A stretch of 64,000 nucleotides of DNA from Endomychus coccineus (taxonomy: Eukaryota > Arthropoda > Insecta > Coleoptera > Endomychidae), in contig OY294070.1 of assembly GCA_958510875.1 (NCBI GenBank), positions 2,976,001 to 3,040,000 of the forward strand, in the 5' to 3' direction. The notes beneath the pieces were generated by a model, which was given only the letters and a program-made list of their open reading frames with translations, ran no database searches and was not told the origin of the DNA. A program made the translations under genes and the position numbers. Positions 13,601 to 23,514 of this stretch are shown piece by piece; within the stretch, counting starts at the first letter, position 1; every line of letters begins with the position of its first letter.

Positions 13601-16600
13601 ATTTTTCGATCCCTTCAAAATAATACGATTTCGGCAATCCTTTAAAATAGCCGTTTGTTTTAACGATGACCCCATCGATTGAACCAAATCTCTTTCCGCA
13701 GAGCTATTTCTTCAAATTTGGAAATAGATAAAAATCGCAGGGGGCCAAATCTGGAGAATTAGATGAATGACGAACCAATTCGTAGCGCAATTCATGGAAT
13801 TTTGCCATTGCGACTGCGGACCTGTGTTGTCCTGGTGGAAGACCCCTTTTTTCTTTGCCAAATGCGGCCGCTTTCGCTTCAAATCGGCGTCAATTGATCC
13901 ATCAGCTCTGCATAATATACGCCGGTGATCGTTTTGCCCTTTTAAAAGTAGTCGATATGGACGATACCTTGTGCATCCCAAAAAAACTGTCTCCATGACT
14001 TTGTTGGCCGATCACAAATGTCACATGGGATTTTCAATTGTGGCGCCATCTGATTTATTTTACAGGGACTTTTCACTTTGCCCTCGTATGAAGTTCAAAT
14101 AGGAACCAAAGTACAATAGCATTAATGCAATTGGTACAATTAAGAGTAAGGGATCATCGAAAATTCCAAAACAGGTTGATCCCGAGAAAATACAGTGTAA
14201 ATTTAAAAACAATTTGTGCTCACGATAATTATTATTTAATATTCTAAGAATTTATCTAAAAGAGCTTTGAAAGACAAAGGAAAAGATCTGACTGATGATT
14301 TAGGATATTATTATAATAGGTTTTGACACCTTTATAAATCTCTATTGATTCAAATGTATCTAATTTGAAACCTTTGGTTTGATTATGTAAAATGCTTAGG
14401 CTATCTAAATTAGGAAAGGTATGACTTGTTGGTAAAAATGGTTATGAGCCCGTTTTGTTAACTTAAAGTTAGGACAAGTTCTACCTACATAACACACTGC
14501 GATAACATGTATTTATTCTTCTGAAATTTGGCAAATTGGATATCCTAACTAAGAGCCACTACTTGACATATCGGGATCTTTTTCAACTTCTGGCTTCTGG
14601 CTTCAAAAACAATATCTACATTTAATATTCTTGTTCATAGACTAATAACGTCCCATTGAGCTAGATAAATTATAACGAGGTTGAGGAACTTCAGCAAATA
14701 ACAACACAAATCTTTGATCAATAAGTTAATTTCTAACCAAAATAGAGCATTTACTCCAAAAATTTAAAAGTTTCACTCATCATCCTTTAATTTATAAATT
14801 CCCCTATTCATTTATTTTCTAAATTTGTACTGCAAACCATTTATGGATGCAACAACCAGCTAACCACCGTATAGGCAATTATCATTACCTTTGGTTTTTC
14901 CGACTTCGAGAAATATAAATTGATTGTGAATTGTGAACAGTTTACCCATACAAAGAGAAATAATAGTGAAAAATCAGGATTAGCAGAACATATTGTAAAT
15001 ACACGTCACAGTTTTCATGACTTTTAAAACACAGTACTGAGAAATATCTAGGTTAGAAAGGATGATTGAAAAAAGCAATTTGATGAATTCAGATTCATCT
15101 CCAGCAGAGGGTAACCTTATTTGCATTGTAACTCCAGATAGGGCGAGAGTGTACCTAAAAAGGTCACTATCTAAGTGGCTCTAGGCGCTTACTGTACGGT
15201 TTTTCAGGCAGAGGTCTACGCAATATTGACTTGTGCCATGGAAAATCTGCGAAGAAACTATGTAATAATTTCACAGACAGCCGGTCGGCTCTGGGAGCTC
15301 TCAAATCACCCAGTCACATCAGGGCTTGTCAAAAAATGCAGAGATACACTAGCTGAACTAGTCAGGAGAAATACAGTTTAACTCAATTGGGACCCTGGAC
15401 ACCCTCAAATGATGATGATGATGAACTCCAAACAGTATTTAAGCAGGCACACTTTTTTTTCTCATCTAGTTTACTCTGATGATGGCTACTTGGTAGCTGA
15501 AAGGTCTTCAGTGCTTCAATAGTAATTTTAGTGGATACAGGTGATTGTTTCTTACTTATTAGTGTTTTATGGTCTTCCATGGTTTATTAGATTTAATTAA
15601 ACTAGTTTTATGTAAAGGAAGAATCCAAAGCATCTAATACAGTGATCTTTAACCTGGGCATAATTACCGCCGAAAGGCTAAAACGGCTATTGGATGGGGG
15701 TAAAATACTCAGCATGTTTGTTTTGAAAAGATTCCCAGACATAAATGATCGTCTAACCAGTTCTTGGATACTGAGACCGTCTAAAGATGTTTCTGCTAAA
15801 ACCCAATTTCTTTGAAGACGCGACGATAGCACTTTAAAAGTGGATTTTCAAATTGTGATCTAATATCTTATCATGGTTATCAAAGCTCTGAAAAATGTAA
15901 CTCCTATTGCTACGACTTATAGATCTGAGAATGGTTGTTCAACTTTGCCATCAATCAAAACAAAGGTCAAAGACTGGCTAGCATAGAGCACAACCTAAGC
16001 AGTGATCTATCTGAGATAAAACCAGACATAAAGAAACTTGTAAATAAGGATCAATACCATATTGTTCATTTTGTTTTGTGTTAACATGCTATAAATATAA
16101 CCTGTGTTGTACTGTATTGTTTTTCCTTCACATGAAGGTTATTCAAGGAGGGGTAAGTATCTTTTGTTTTAGGTCGATTACAGATGATTCTAAAAAGACT
16201 ATAATTATTCTTCTTAATTATAGAACATTCCTATTCTTTTAGGTTTTCGCTCAAATATTCAGAAAAGACTCCTAACGCTATAGTTTTTGATAAACCTCTG
16301 GTGGAAAATTCTTTATAGTGTTGTTTGAAAATAAATGATACCAAACGTTCAGTTTTCACCAACATAATAATTCAAATTGGACTGGTTTATATGAGTATCT
16401 TGCACAACCTGAAAAATGTATAGGAATTTGACAAACAAATTGCTCAACTTGCACCATTAATAGAAATTGATCGGATTTTCTATAATGCCATACCGCAAAA
16501 GAATCGACTCTCTGATCATAAGCAGTTTTGTTTTATAGCCAGTCACCGCTCATAACCATATTTCCGATATTTAGCATATCATTTCGAGATGAACAAGCAT

Positions 16601-17234
16601 ATAGTTTTAGAGTATCAAACAAGTAGGAAATTACTGACTCTAGATCGAGTTACATAAACTATTCTTCAAAAAGGATTTGGTTAATATACAGAATCACAAT
16701 TCCTTCTAAGTAATTCGATAAAATATTTGAATCATTCAAATTGACTGTATACAGCTGCATTGATATTCCAAAGTAATGTTTCACAGTTGTTAGTTTGCAT
16801 GTAACATGAACTGACAAGTATGAGTGGTCATCAGTTCTGATAAGGAACAGTAAATATTTACTTTCTCTGGAGCTGTCAAAGTTAAACATTAGATTCTGAT
16901 TAGAATTAGAAAAAATTAACTGTAAATCTATTTACGATTCTTCGATTGAATTTCTTATTATGCAATTCAGATTGGCGATTGTAAATAGGATGTTACGATA
17001 ATTTTGAAGAATTTTAAAAATTGGGTCGTCTGCAACCAGTTGGACGAAATACAAAACGATTTTACACAAAGGAAAATACAAATAAACCTTGGATTTGACG
17101 ATTAAATGTCAATAAAACAACAAGAATTAGTAAAGTTCGTTGCTATTCAAATTTCACTCACCATTTTTGGGTTGTTTTTCGTTGAATTGTATTTTCACCT
17201 GCATATCACAATCAGCGTCTTCTGTCTGCGACAT
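1609..17234 (-). CDS. 4E-T: eIF4E transporter 4E-T, partial (3' end beyond window)
   Basis: Nucleocytoplasmic eIF4E-binding translational repressor of P-bodies. Coding exons by splice sites and phase: 17162-17234 (or 12835-12979), 12469-12646, 12269-12365, 12025-12196, 6216-6462, 4968-5412, 4559-4907, 1966-2099, 1609-1692; all junctions keep frame. The second exon carries YSKDELL, the YxxxxL-hydrophobic eIF4E-binding motif, followed by SIWDPERW. Exon 12025-12196 has DPRERIRKE and LSPQRRSF; exon 6216-6462 has RIGSGRI and EEPEW; exon 4968-5412 has TIELRGFDE and FNFDDI, matching the IEL and FDF DDX6-binding motifs of vertebrate 4E-T, plus basic stretches and a Gly run. Exon 4559-4907 has RFSRWF and YFAPI; exon 1966-2099 has DMSAFKKL. 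All match the order in human EIF4ENIF1 as I know it. The C-terminal part lies left of base 1. Introns carry most of the local transposons. Confidence 0.93.
2820..3935. repeat. 360-bp direct repeat in a 4E-T intron
   Basis: Two nearly identical units run head to tail: the run starting gtgaacataatatatagaat at about 2857 returns 360 bases later at about 3217. Shorter degenerate copies follow to 3935. The block lies in the intron between exons 1966-2099 and 4559-4907. It looks like local amplification of AT-rich sequence also present at 420-1480. Confidence 0.75.
6737..6890. repeat. Short inverted repeat (MITE-like)
   Basis: The arm starting taggaacaatatttgatag is matched in reverse at about 6860-6890 (ctatcaaagactgctccta), with imperfect inner arms containing cctaacctaac and ggttaggtta. 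It is a roughly 150-bp hairpin-forming element in the intron upstream of exon 6216-6462. Confidence 0.5.
6890..7510 (-). pseudogene. Penelope-like element remnant: RT C-terminus and GIY-YIG domain
   Basis: At 7157-6945 the minus strand reads a GIY-YIG-like domain (FGVYRLRF..C..LYLGQTTRNF..R..EHL), the endonuclease of Penelope-like elements. Further 5' on the same strand, 7430-7380 reads HLDFDIYRKSTQTN, which resembles the end of a PLE reverse transcriptase. Stops and frameshifts separate the parts, so this is a dead, truncated copy inside a 4E-T intron. Confidence 0.6.
7605..9790. mobile_element. Composite foldback element with internal 298-bp tandem array
   Basis: The left part (7607-7990) is the reverse complement of the right part: for example cgttcctggacggatactga at about 7726 matches tcagtatccgtccaggaacg near 9510. 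The right arm is expanded into tandem units; the phrase starting atgtcattttcaac falls at 8343, 8641, 8939 and 9242, giving periods of 298, 298 and 303. Each unit contains tcggaatcgtgatcagcga and a ggttaggtt run. The outer ends carry inverted copies of a motif ctgatgatggctacttgg...gccgaaagg (rc near 7622-7650; direct at 9740-9770). No ORF of its own; the open frames at 7971-8252 run across repeats. Confidence 0.8.
10170..11285 (+). pseudogene. Tyrosine recombinase of Crypton type, disabled
   Basis: DNA strand-exchange enzyme of a DNA transposon. Reading from ATG 10170: a premature TAA at 10272-10274 follows 34 codons; coding then continues in the same frame to a 59-base GT-AG intron (10569-10627). 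The catalytic domain follows: LTGACRCDELRKL holds the first Arg (R..EL box), GHCFRRSSATI the H..R box, LKRHGGW the His/Trp box, and AESYIDNS the tyrosine. One extra G in the G run near 11006-11010 shifts frame between NAG and DLLTLKRHGG. All catalytic residues survive across the breaks, so damage is recent. Family is inferred from the recombinase boxes plus the absence of RT; a DIRS fragment is less likely. Confidence 0.75.
11407..11495. repeat. Long subterminal hairpin of the Crypton-like element
   Basis: gtgagaaaacgacatatttc at about 11421 is mirrored by gaaatatgtcgtttttctcac ending near 11483, with a 17-base loop; outer arms ttgtaca/tgtacaa extend it. Similar GTGAGAAA palindromes stand at the other end (9866-9945). 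They could be recombinase-binding sites, or they could form a hairpin terminator. Confidence 0.6.
11510..12024. other. 4E-T intron sequence, no gene
   Basis: AT-rich intron between the Crypton-like insertion and exon 12025-12196. It opens with the resumed end of the interrupted repeat (agtgaataaaggtgattatt). I see no ORF of interest. Confidence 0.5.
12835..12979 (-). CDS. 4E-T: 4E-T first coding exon, proximal alternative
   Basis: ATG at 12979-12977 opens 48 codons plus one base, then donor GTAAGT. Phase 1 also fits the acceptor at 12646, so this exon can replace the distal one. The encoded N-terminus (MAKTKHTKTTKVKMAAPSEN...) is strongly basic, unlike the acidic distal version. No acceptor in frame with the distal exon was seen in front of it, so the two look mutually exclusive, each with its own promoter. 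Only transcripts can prove use. Confidence 0.55.
13540..14100 (-). pseudogene. mariner transposase remnant (C-terminal half and one end)
   Basis: The minus strand at 13996-13712 reads METVF, then DLKRKRPHLAKKKGVFHQDN and the remains of the catalytic SPDLAP region, all typical of mariner transposases but broken by frameshifts. 14030-14095 holds the mariner terminal sequence ending gggacttttcactttgccct. Similar ends recur at 39765-39840, 52550-52580 and 57130-57180. Truncated and inactive, inside the 4E-T first intron. Confidence 0.7.
14230..14520 (-). pseudogene. Penelope-like element C-terminal remnant
   Basis: The minus strand near 14500-14420 reads CYVGRTCPNFKLTKRAHNHF, resembling a GIY-YIG segment, followed by a broken C-terminal tail. 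Heavily mutated; the assignment rests on this short match and on other PLE pieces nearby. Confidence 0.4.
15175..15381 (+). pseudogene. Non-LTR retrotransposon RNase H fragment
   Basis: 68 codons read ALGAYCTVFQAEVYAILTCA, the RNase H box with catalytic Glu, then a degraded SQTAGRLWELSNHPVTSG where the Asp box (SDSQAAL-like) should be. It ends in LNWDPGH (from 15381). The same family is represented more fully at 54900-56102. A dead fragment. Confidence 0.65.
15415..15560 (+). repeat. Solo repeat end with hammerhead-core-like motif (family A)
   Basis: CTGATGA at 15476-15482, a perfect six-pair hairpin region ggctacttggtagc(t), then GAAA at 15499-15502, followed by ggtcttcagtgcttcaatag. It matches the ends of the 7605-9790 element and copies at 39540-39650 and 63225-63300. 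Upstream aagcaggcaca is shared with 9700-9712. Confidence 0.6.
15600..17161. other. 4E-T first intron, no recognisable gene
   Basis: AT-rich sequence with short chance ORFs only (for example 15608-15832 and 16659-16889 on the minus strand), none resembling a known family. I see no repeats shared with the rest of the window. Confidence 0.5.
17162..17234 (-). CDS. 4E-T: 4E-T first coding exon, distal alternative
   Basis: ATG at 17234-17232 opens 24 codons (MSQTEDADCDMQ...QPKN) plus one base, then a strong donor GTGAGT. Phase 1 fits the acceptor at 12646, giving ...PKNEDELMVST. The peptide is acidic, like the N-termini of other 4E-T proteins. The exon lies about 4.2 kb upstream of the competing first exon. 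Confidence 0.7.
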
Positions 17235-18020
17235 GTTTTCTTTGGTTATTCTTGAGAATGTCTACTATACACCTATCCTAACTTGTACAATAAATAATCG
17301 AAAAATTTTGTATATAAAGCAACTTATATTTTATATAACTAATATTAATATCACAGTCCGTTTAGGTTTTCACAACAAAAACTCAACATACGAATACACG
17401 TAAATATGTATAATAAATCACTGCTATTTGTAATACAAAACTCTTGTGAACTCACAAATAATATTTCAAACTGAACGCTCAAATCCTTTTATTACCATAC
17501 ACATAATATACTAATTAAACTTCATCCAAATAGCAAAAATTATAACAAACGCCATATGCCTTGTTCTTTTCTCTGTATCTTTTTGAACGTCAATGATGCC
17601 ATCTGTCAAAGTTTTAGCCTACTAAAGAAAACAGTGCCAGCGCGGGTAGTTTGAAATAAATTCATGGACTCATCATTTTCTTGAACTTGGTCAGTAGTAT
17701 TAATATAAATAGAAAAACAGAAACCTTAATTTCATTCATAAGATGCTGGTATTAGGAAATGAGTAAGTCAGTAGAACATCAATATTGAAACTTTGATGGA
17801 GATTAATAATTATAATTTTACATGAGTTAGACATGTACATGTATAAGCTGAAAGATTCACTAAACAACTATAGTAAACATGTTTCTATTGATTCAGATCG
17901 ATTAAATTGTATAAAATCGCCAATATACGTTATCAAAAAGACATCCTTAATCTATTGAGCACATCTTATCAATCACAGAGATTGAGTGAGACAGTCTTCT
18001 ATGAAAAAGTACGATTAACA
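17235..18020. promoter_or_regulatory. 4E-T distal upstream region
   Basis: This gap between the distal 4E-T start codon and the next transposon must hold the promoter and 5' UTR if the distal first exon is used. I see no convincing core promoter motif. Confidence 0.3.
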
Positions 18021-18029
18021 TAGACTAAA

Positions 18030-19771
18030 ACGAGCGTCTCACGCCAGTAATGATCTTGGCAGCGATCATAGAATTATTAGATTTAATTTATAAACTATAG
18101 CAGCGAAGCTGTCATATTTAGTATTGCTTGTTTGCATGGCGCTAAGAATAAAAACCCATCACAGCTACATGTACGGCCTACCGTGATGGATTATTGAAAC
18201 ATAAATGAGGACAAAAGAAAAGTACACATAATTAAGTATCGATAATTATATTTATTGACTACAGTTAAATACATATAATAACAATATAGTCTAGGAAATA
18301 ACGCATCCCACATTCCAAACCCGGCGCAGTTGGAGGGATTGAGATGCGGGATTTTTGCATTCTATTCAGAAAGGGATTTAGAAAATTTGTCCGGTATTTC
18401 TTTTGTGGAAAAAATTTATTGCATTTCTACAGCCAAAAAATGCATTTTCTGAGTGCACTTCTTGAAGTAAATAAAAAAACTGCCTCGAATTGGTTTCTCG
18501 GGGTTTCTTGGGGTTGCTGAACACGAATATGCTATCAAGAAAATTCACTGAGGTCCCCTTGGACCTCCCGGGGGTATCCGGGCATCCTGACGCCCTAGAT
18601 ATAGCTTAATGTTTGTTAACTGTTCGAGAGGAATTTGTAAATTTTTCTTTATAAAAGGTAACAAATTCTGGCTCTCGAGGTTTTTCGAAGTCGCCGATCA
18701 TGATTATGATAGTCAGAAAGCTCATGCCTAGATGACATAGATACACAGGGCTCCAGAGAATCGGAAACACCTTCAGGTAATTCGCAGATCATTGTGAGTG
18801 TCATAATAGTCGTGATCGGCGACTTTGAAAACTCCGAGAGGCAGAATTTGTTACATTTTATGAAGAAAAATTAGCAAATTCGTAGAAGATGACGTGGTTA
18901 CCCGGTCTCAGGGTACCGCCAGGTATTGCAGAAGAGTTTTTTCACGTCGTAATCATGAGTAGCTTTATATCACCTCTCGAAGAGTTAACAAACATTGAAC
19001 GATATCTAGGACGTCCTGACGCCCGGATAGCCCGGGAGGTCCAAGGGGTCCTCAGTGAATTTTCTTGATAGCATATTCGTGTTCAGCGACCCCAAAAACT
19101 GCCGAGAAACCAATTCAAATTTTGCCTGTAGAAATGGAATACATTTTTTCCGCAAAAAAAAATACCGGACAAATTTTCTAAAATCACCTTTCTGAATGAA
19201 ATGCAAAAAACCTCATCTCAATTCATCCAACTGCGCCAAGTTTGGAAGGTTTGGCCTATCTTAGTGCTTTATTTATTTCCTCGACTAATACCCCTATATT
19301 AATACTCCCATGCCGATTCAAATTCGATTTATTTATAAACAATTTGTCACAGGTATTACAATATTCCGGATTCGAATTTTTTCAAGTTTTTTGAAGGTAT
19401 TGGATTCCTTTCATTCTCATAACCGTGAATTTTCTTCAAGTGAACATACATGCTTTTTCTCTGGGTAAATTGTATCTCACATTCTTGGCAAATACACATT
19501 TTCTCAGAATTTCACAAGACGATGATGGATGAAGTAAACCGATGTTAATAAAAATAAACAAACGACAAGCATATAACCTCTAGTATTTACGTTAAACGTC
19601 ACTAATCAAACCAAATGTCAAAAGCACATCTATCATTCTATCTCTATCCCTTATCTCTGTTCATAACATCTTCAAGCTATGCTTGAGTCACCGCTGCCAT
19701 AGATAACTCTGCTTCGGTAGTAGAGTTATCTATGACCGCTGCCAAGATCATTACTGGCGTGAGACACTCGT
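18030..19771. mobile_element. Foldback/MULE-like element with 9-bp target duplication
   Basis: Terminal inverted repeats starting ACGAG(C/T)GTCTCACGCCAG and extending through ATGATCTTGGCAGCG are present at 18030 and, reversed, at 19771. The 9-bp flank TAGACTAAA is repeated exactly at 18021-18029 and 19772-19780. A 9-bp duplication suits Mutator-type or FB-like elements. No transposase inside. The interior is a second, separate foldback (about 18290-19295). Confidence 0.8.
18290..19295. repeat. Inner foldback repeat nested in the 18030-19771 element
   Basis: The left arm has ggcgcagttggagggattga and the right arm, reversed, ggcgcagttggatgaattga; both then run through gaaaatttgtccggtatttc and ggggttgctgaacacgaata. 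Outer ends contain gaggaaata. Arms of the same family appear singly at 25540-25800 and 56500-56735 and as a pair at 21780-23140. No coding capacity seen. Confidence 0.7.
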
Positions 19772-20182
19772 TAGACTAAATAAATTAATTTACAGAGCTT
19801 TGCCCATAGAAATATCATCTCTTTCTTCTATGACCTAACCACAAAAAAGGAAACATTTGTTATAAGCATAGAAATAGAAGTAGTTCCTATGACTATAAGG
19901 GTTGTTTGGAAACATAGAGCGCTATGGACTATGAACTAATATGTAAACAAAGCTTAAGGTTATGTTTCAGTAATTATGTCAGTGTCAATTTAAAAAATGG
20001 ATATGTTTTTTGATGATGTGGATATTCTGAAAAAATTCTGACGAAGTTCAGTCAAGGATCCTTTAGAGTCATGTTTGAATTTCAATTCCTGAAGATGTAC
20101 GTCAAGCGATTCTTATTATTTTGCCATAATATAAACGTTGTCGTTTTTCAGGTTAAATTTAGCGTATTCAGCTAAAATATTG

Positions 20183-21753
20183 ATGTTGTTAACTAGTTTC
20201 TTATTGATTTTCGTATTGGTTTTATTACCAACATTACTGTTGTACTATAGAAATAAGTTTAGAAGAAATAAATGTAACAACAATTCTACTCTGAAAGTTG
20301 GTATCTTTCACCCTTATTGTAATGCTGGAGGAGGTGGTGAACGAGTTTTGTGGGAAGCTGTTGCGGTGCTACAAAAGAAGTGAGTTGCTTGTTTCAAAAG
20401 TAATTTGCAATTGTATGCTTACATACTATTCAAATTATTTGCAGATATGAAAAAGCCGAGTTTTACATATACACAGGCGATGTGGAAGTAACACCGTCAG
20501 AAATACTCAGAAATGTTAAGAGAATTATGAACGTAGAAATAAAGAATGACCTCAAATTTATATATTTATCTAAACGAAAATGGGTAGAAGGTTCAATGTA
20601 TCCGTATTTTACGTTGCTTGGACAAGCATTAGGATCAATGTATTTAGCAGTAGAGGCTTTAAATCAACTCACTCCAGGTAGACAATTCCATGATAATTCA
20701 TACAATTTATTAAGGTGGTTTATTTTTTAGACGTAGTTATAGATACGACTGGATTTACTTTTACGATGCCCATTTTCAAACATTTAGGGGGTTGTATAAC
20801 TGGTAGTTATATCCATTATCCAACAATTACCTTACAAATGCTGAGAAGAGTTTCAAATCGACAAGAGATTTACAACAATAGAAGTATAATCGCTCGAAGT
20901 CCGTTTCTTACGTATGGAAAATTGTTATATTATCGATGTTTTGCGTTTGTAAGTTAACCAACTTCGAAAACTGATCCGAATATGCTGACATATTGTTATT
21001 TTGTTGCAGATGTATTCCTTGGCAGGTTACTGTTCAGATGTTACCTTAGTAAACTCTACCTTTACATTGGAACATCTGAATTTACTATGGAACCGTCCTT
21101 TACATCTAATATTTCCTCCGTGCGAGGTTAAACATCTGAAAAATATACCGAAAAGTGATACAAGACCCGATACAATCTGTATATTATCGTTAGCCCAGTT
21201 CAGGCCTGAGAAAGATCACGCTTTGCAACTCCAATCGCTTTACGAGCTTCGAGAAATCGTTCCTGAAAGTGTTTTCGATAGAGTTAAGTTAATTCTGATT
21301 GGCAGCTGTCGCAATTCGGATGACAGTAATCGCGTAAAAGACCTTCAAGATCTTAGCAAGCATTTGAGTTTAGAGAATAACGTCGAATTCAAAATAAATG
21401 TGACTTATGAAGAGCTGTTGCACGAATTCGAACATGCCTATATCGGAATCCACTCCATGTTAGATGAACATTTCGGCATAAGTGTAGTTGAACAAATGGC
21501 CGCTGGACTTATCGTAGTGGCGCATAGATCGGGAGGTCCGCTTTTGGATATAATTGAGACTTCCGAAGGATCTAGGTTAGGTTTTCTGGCTGTATCGCCT
21601 CAAGAATACGCTCGAAGTTTGAAATATATTATAAGAACATCAGACGAAGAAATATGTGGGATAAGAGAAAGGGCTAGGGCTTCCGTAGATCGATTCAGTA
21701 CGAAAAAATTTCAAGAAGAATTTTTAAGAGCTACAGAGCCCCTTTTCAAGTGA
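20183..21753 (+). CDS. ALG11: ALG11 GDP-Man:Man3GlcNAc2-PP-dolichol alpha-1,2-mannosyltransferase
   Basis: Adds the fourth and fifth mannoses to the lipid-linked N-glycan precursor on the cytosolic face of the ER. Coding exons 20183-20379, 20445-20677, 20731-20948 and 21010-21753, all with GT-AG introns and compatible phases. The protein opens with a hydrophobic anchor ([21 protein letters not shown]), then [15 protein letters not shown] (donor-site Gly loop), [26 protein letters not shown], the GT4 domain with [14 protein letters not shown] and [14 protein letters not shown], and ends [11 protein letters not shown]...LFK, as in human ALG11. ATG 20183 is chosen because it precedes the anchor. 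A good acceptor (tttttcag) ends at 20151, so a further 5' exon may add residues. Intact, with no missing motifs. Confidence 0.95.
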
Positions 21754-21779
21754 ATTTTCCTTATATTTGGTTCATTTTA

Positions 21780-23140
21780 AAATCCCGGGATTAGTCAAGG
21801 AAAATTAACATAAAAACAGGCCAAAGGTTCGATTTTAAATCTTATACAAATGAGAAACTGCATTTCTGCATCAAAAAAATGCATTTTTTCATGGGCAATT
21901 TTTGAAGAAAATAAAAAAAATTCATTATTCGGTAATTTATTGCGGAAATCGACCCAAATTTGTTACTAAGTGGTTTTTGGGGTCGCTGAACACGAATATG
22001 GTGTCATGTACCTGGGGACCATGGAAGTCCTGGTTGTGAGGGTAATCCACTAGGTTTTCTTAAAATTTGCTTGGAAATTGAACCAAAATGTTTACTCGGA
22101 GGTTTTCACGATTTTGATATAGAAAAAAGTCCACAATGCACCTGAAGGCCAGGGTGTCCTGGATGTTTAGGTCATCTCTAGGACAGGTGAATGAGTTTTC
22201 ATAAATATAATTGGTTGTACGATAAAGTTGATGAATTATTTTTTTGGAATTTCAAATCAAACGTTAAGTCAAAGATATTTTACATTTGAAATATTGTGAT
22301 ATTAAAAAGATTTTATTTTTAAGCGAGTAATCAAAAATGTATACCTATGTATAATTGAAAAAATTTTTATAGTATAATAAAGTTTTGATAATATAATATA
22401 ATAATTTGTAAGTTATAAATATAGACAATAAGATAAACAAATGACTGCAGAAAATTCATTAAATTCAATGACTAAAATAATTATGTAAAAAAAAATTTAT
22501 TTAAAAAAATCTTGATCTATTAAATGGAAAAAATGTATTTTACACTTTTTTTTTCAAAAATTCTTTCCCTCGAAATATTATTATTATTCTATTTAATCAT
22601 AGAAATTTTTGTATATTGAATGCATTTAAATTCGACAATTTTATGATAAAATCAATTTTATTTATGAAAACTCACTTATTTGTCCATCAATTCTTATCAT
22701 TTTTTATCACATTCATTAATTCATCATACAAACAATTTCATTTATTTCTTTTAAAAGTTTTAAAATCATAATTTCATTTAAAACTGACCCACCTGGCTTC
22801 TAGGTATATTCTGGAATTTTTTTAATATCAGAATCGTGTTCAGCGACCTCGAAACCCCCCCGAGTAAACATTTTCATTTAATTCCTGAGCAAAACCCCCC
22901 CTAGTAACAAATCTGGGTCGATTTCCACAATGTATTACCGAATGATGATTTTTTTTATTTGCTTCAAAAATTGTACGTGAAAAAATGCATTTTTTGATGC
23001 AGAAATGTAGTTCCTCATTTGTATAAGATTTAAAAAGTAGGCAAATGGAGATCGGATACAAAAAATCGCATTTCGATTCATCTTACTGCACAAATTTTGG
23101 ACCTAAAATATTACATTTCCTGGATTAGAACGCTGCCAAA
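21780..23140. mobile_element. Foldback element downstream of ALG11
   Basis: The left arm (about 21785-22200) contains atcttatacaaatgagaaac, aaaaaatgcattttttcatg and ggggtcgctgaacacgaata. The right arm (about 22790-23110) holds the same phrases reversed. The middle 22250-22780 is AT-rich and unrelated. It is the same family as the inner foldback at 18290-19295. No ORF. It begins within 40 bases of the ALG11 stop and so probably lies in or next to its 3' UTR. Confidence 0.7.
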
Positions 23141-23514
23141 ACGAGGCTAGATTTTTTCAAAACAAAGGTTACCAACAATTATTTGTTTTTCAACATACTT
23201 GATTAAATAGGACTAGTACAAACTAAAATATTGGATATGGAAGTGGAAAAATGGAAGAGATGACTTGGATATTCAAATAAGGCAGTAGTTAATAAAACTG
23301 AAACACTTATAAATATATATATTTCCATCAATAAAAATTAATAATTCCTTTTTTAATTTTTATATCATCGTATCACAAATTTAATATTCCAGTGGCATAA
23401 TATTAATATTTTCATCTTTATTCAGTTTGTATTCAAACTAAATTAGAAGTATATATTCTATAAATATTTTAATGTATCACTTTTCAACAATAAAAATGAT
23501 TTTCGTCCATGCAG

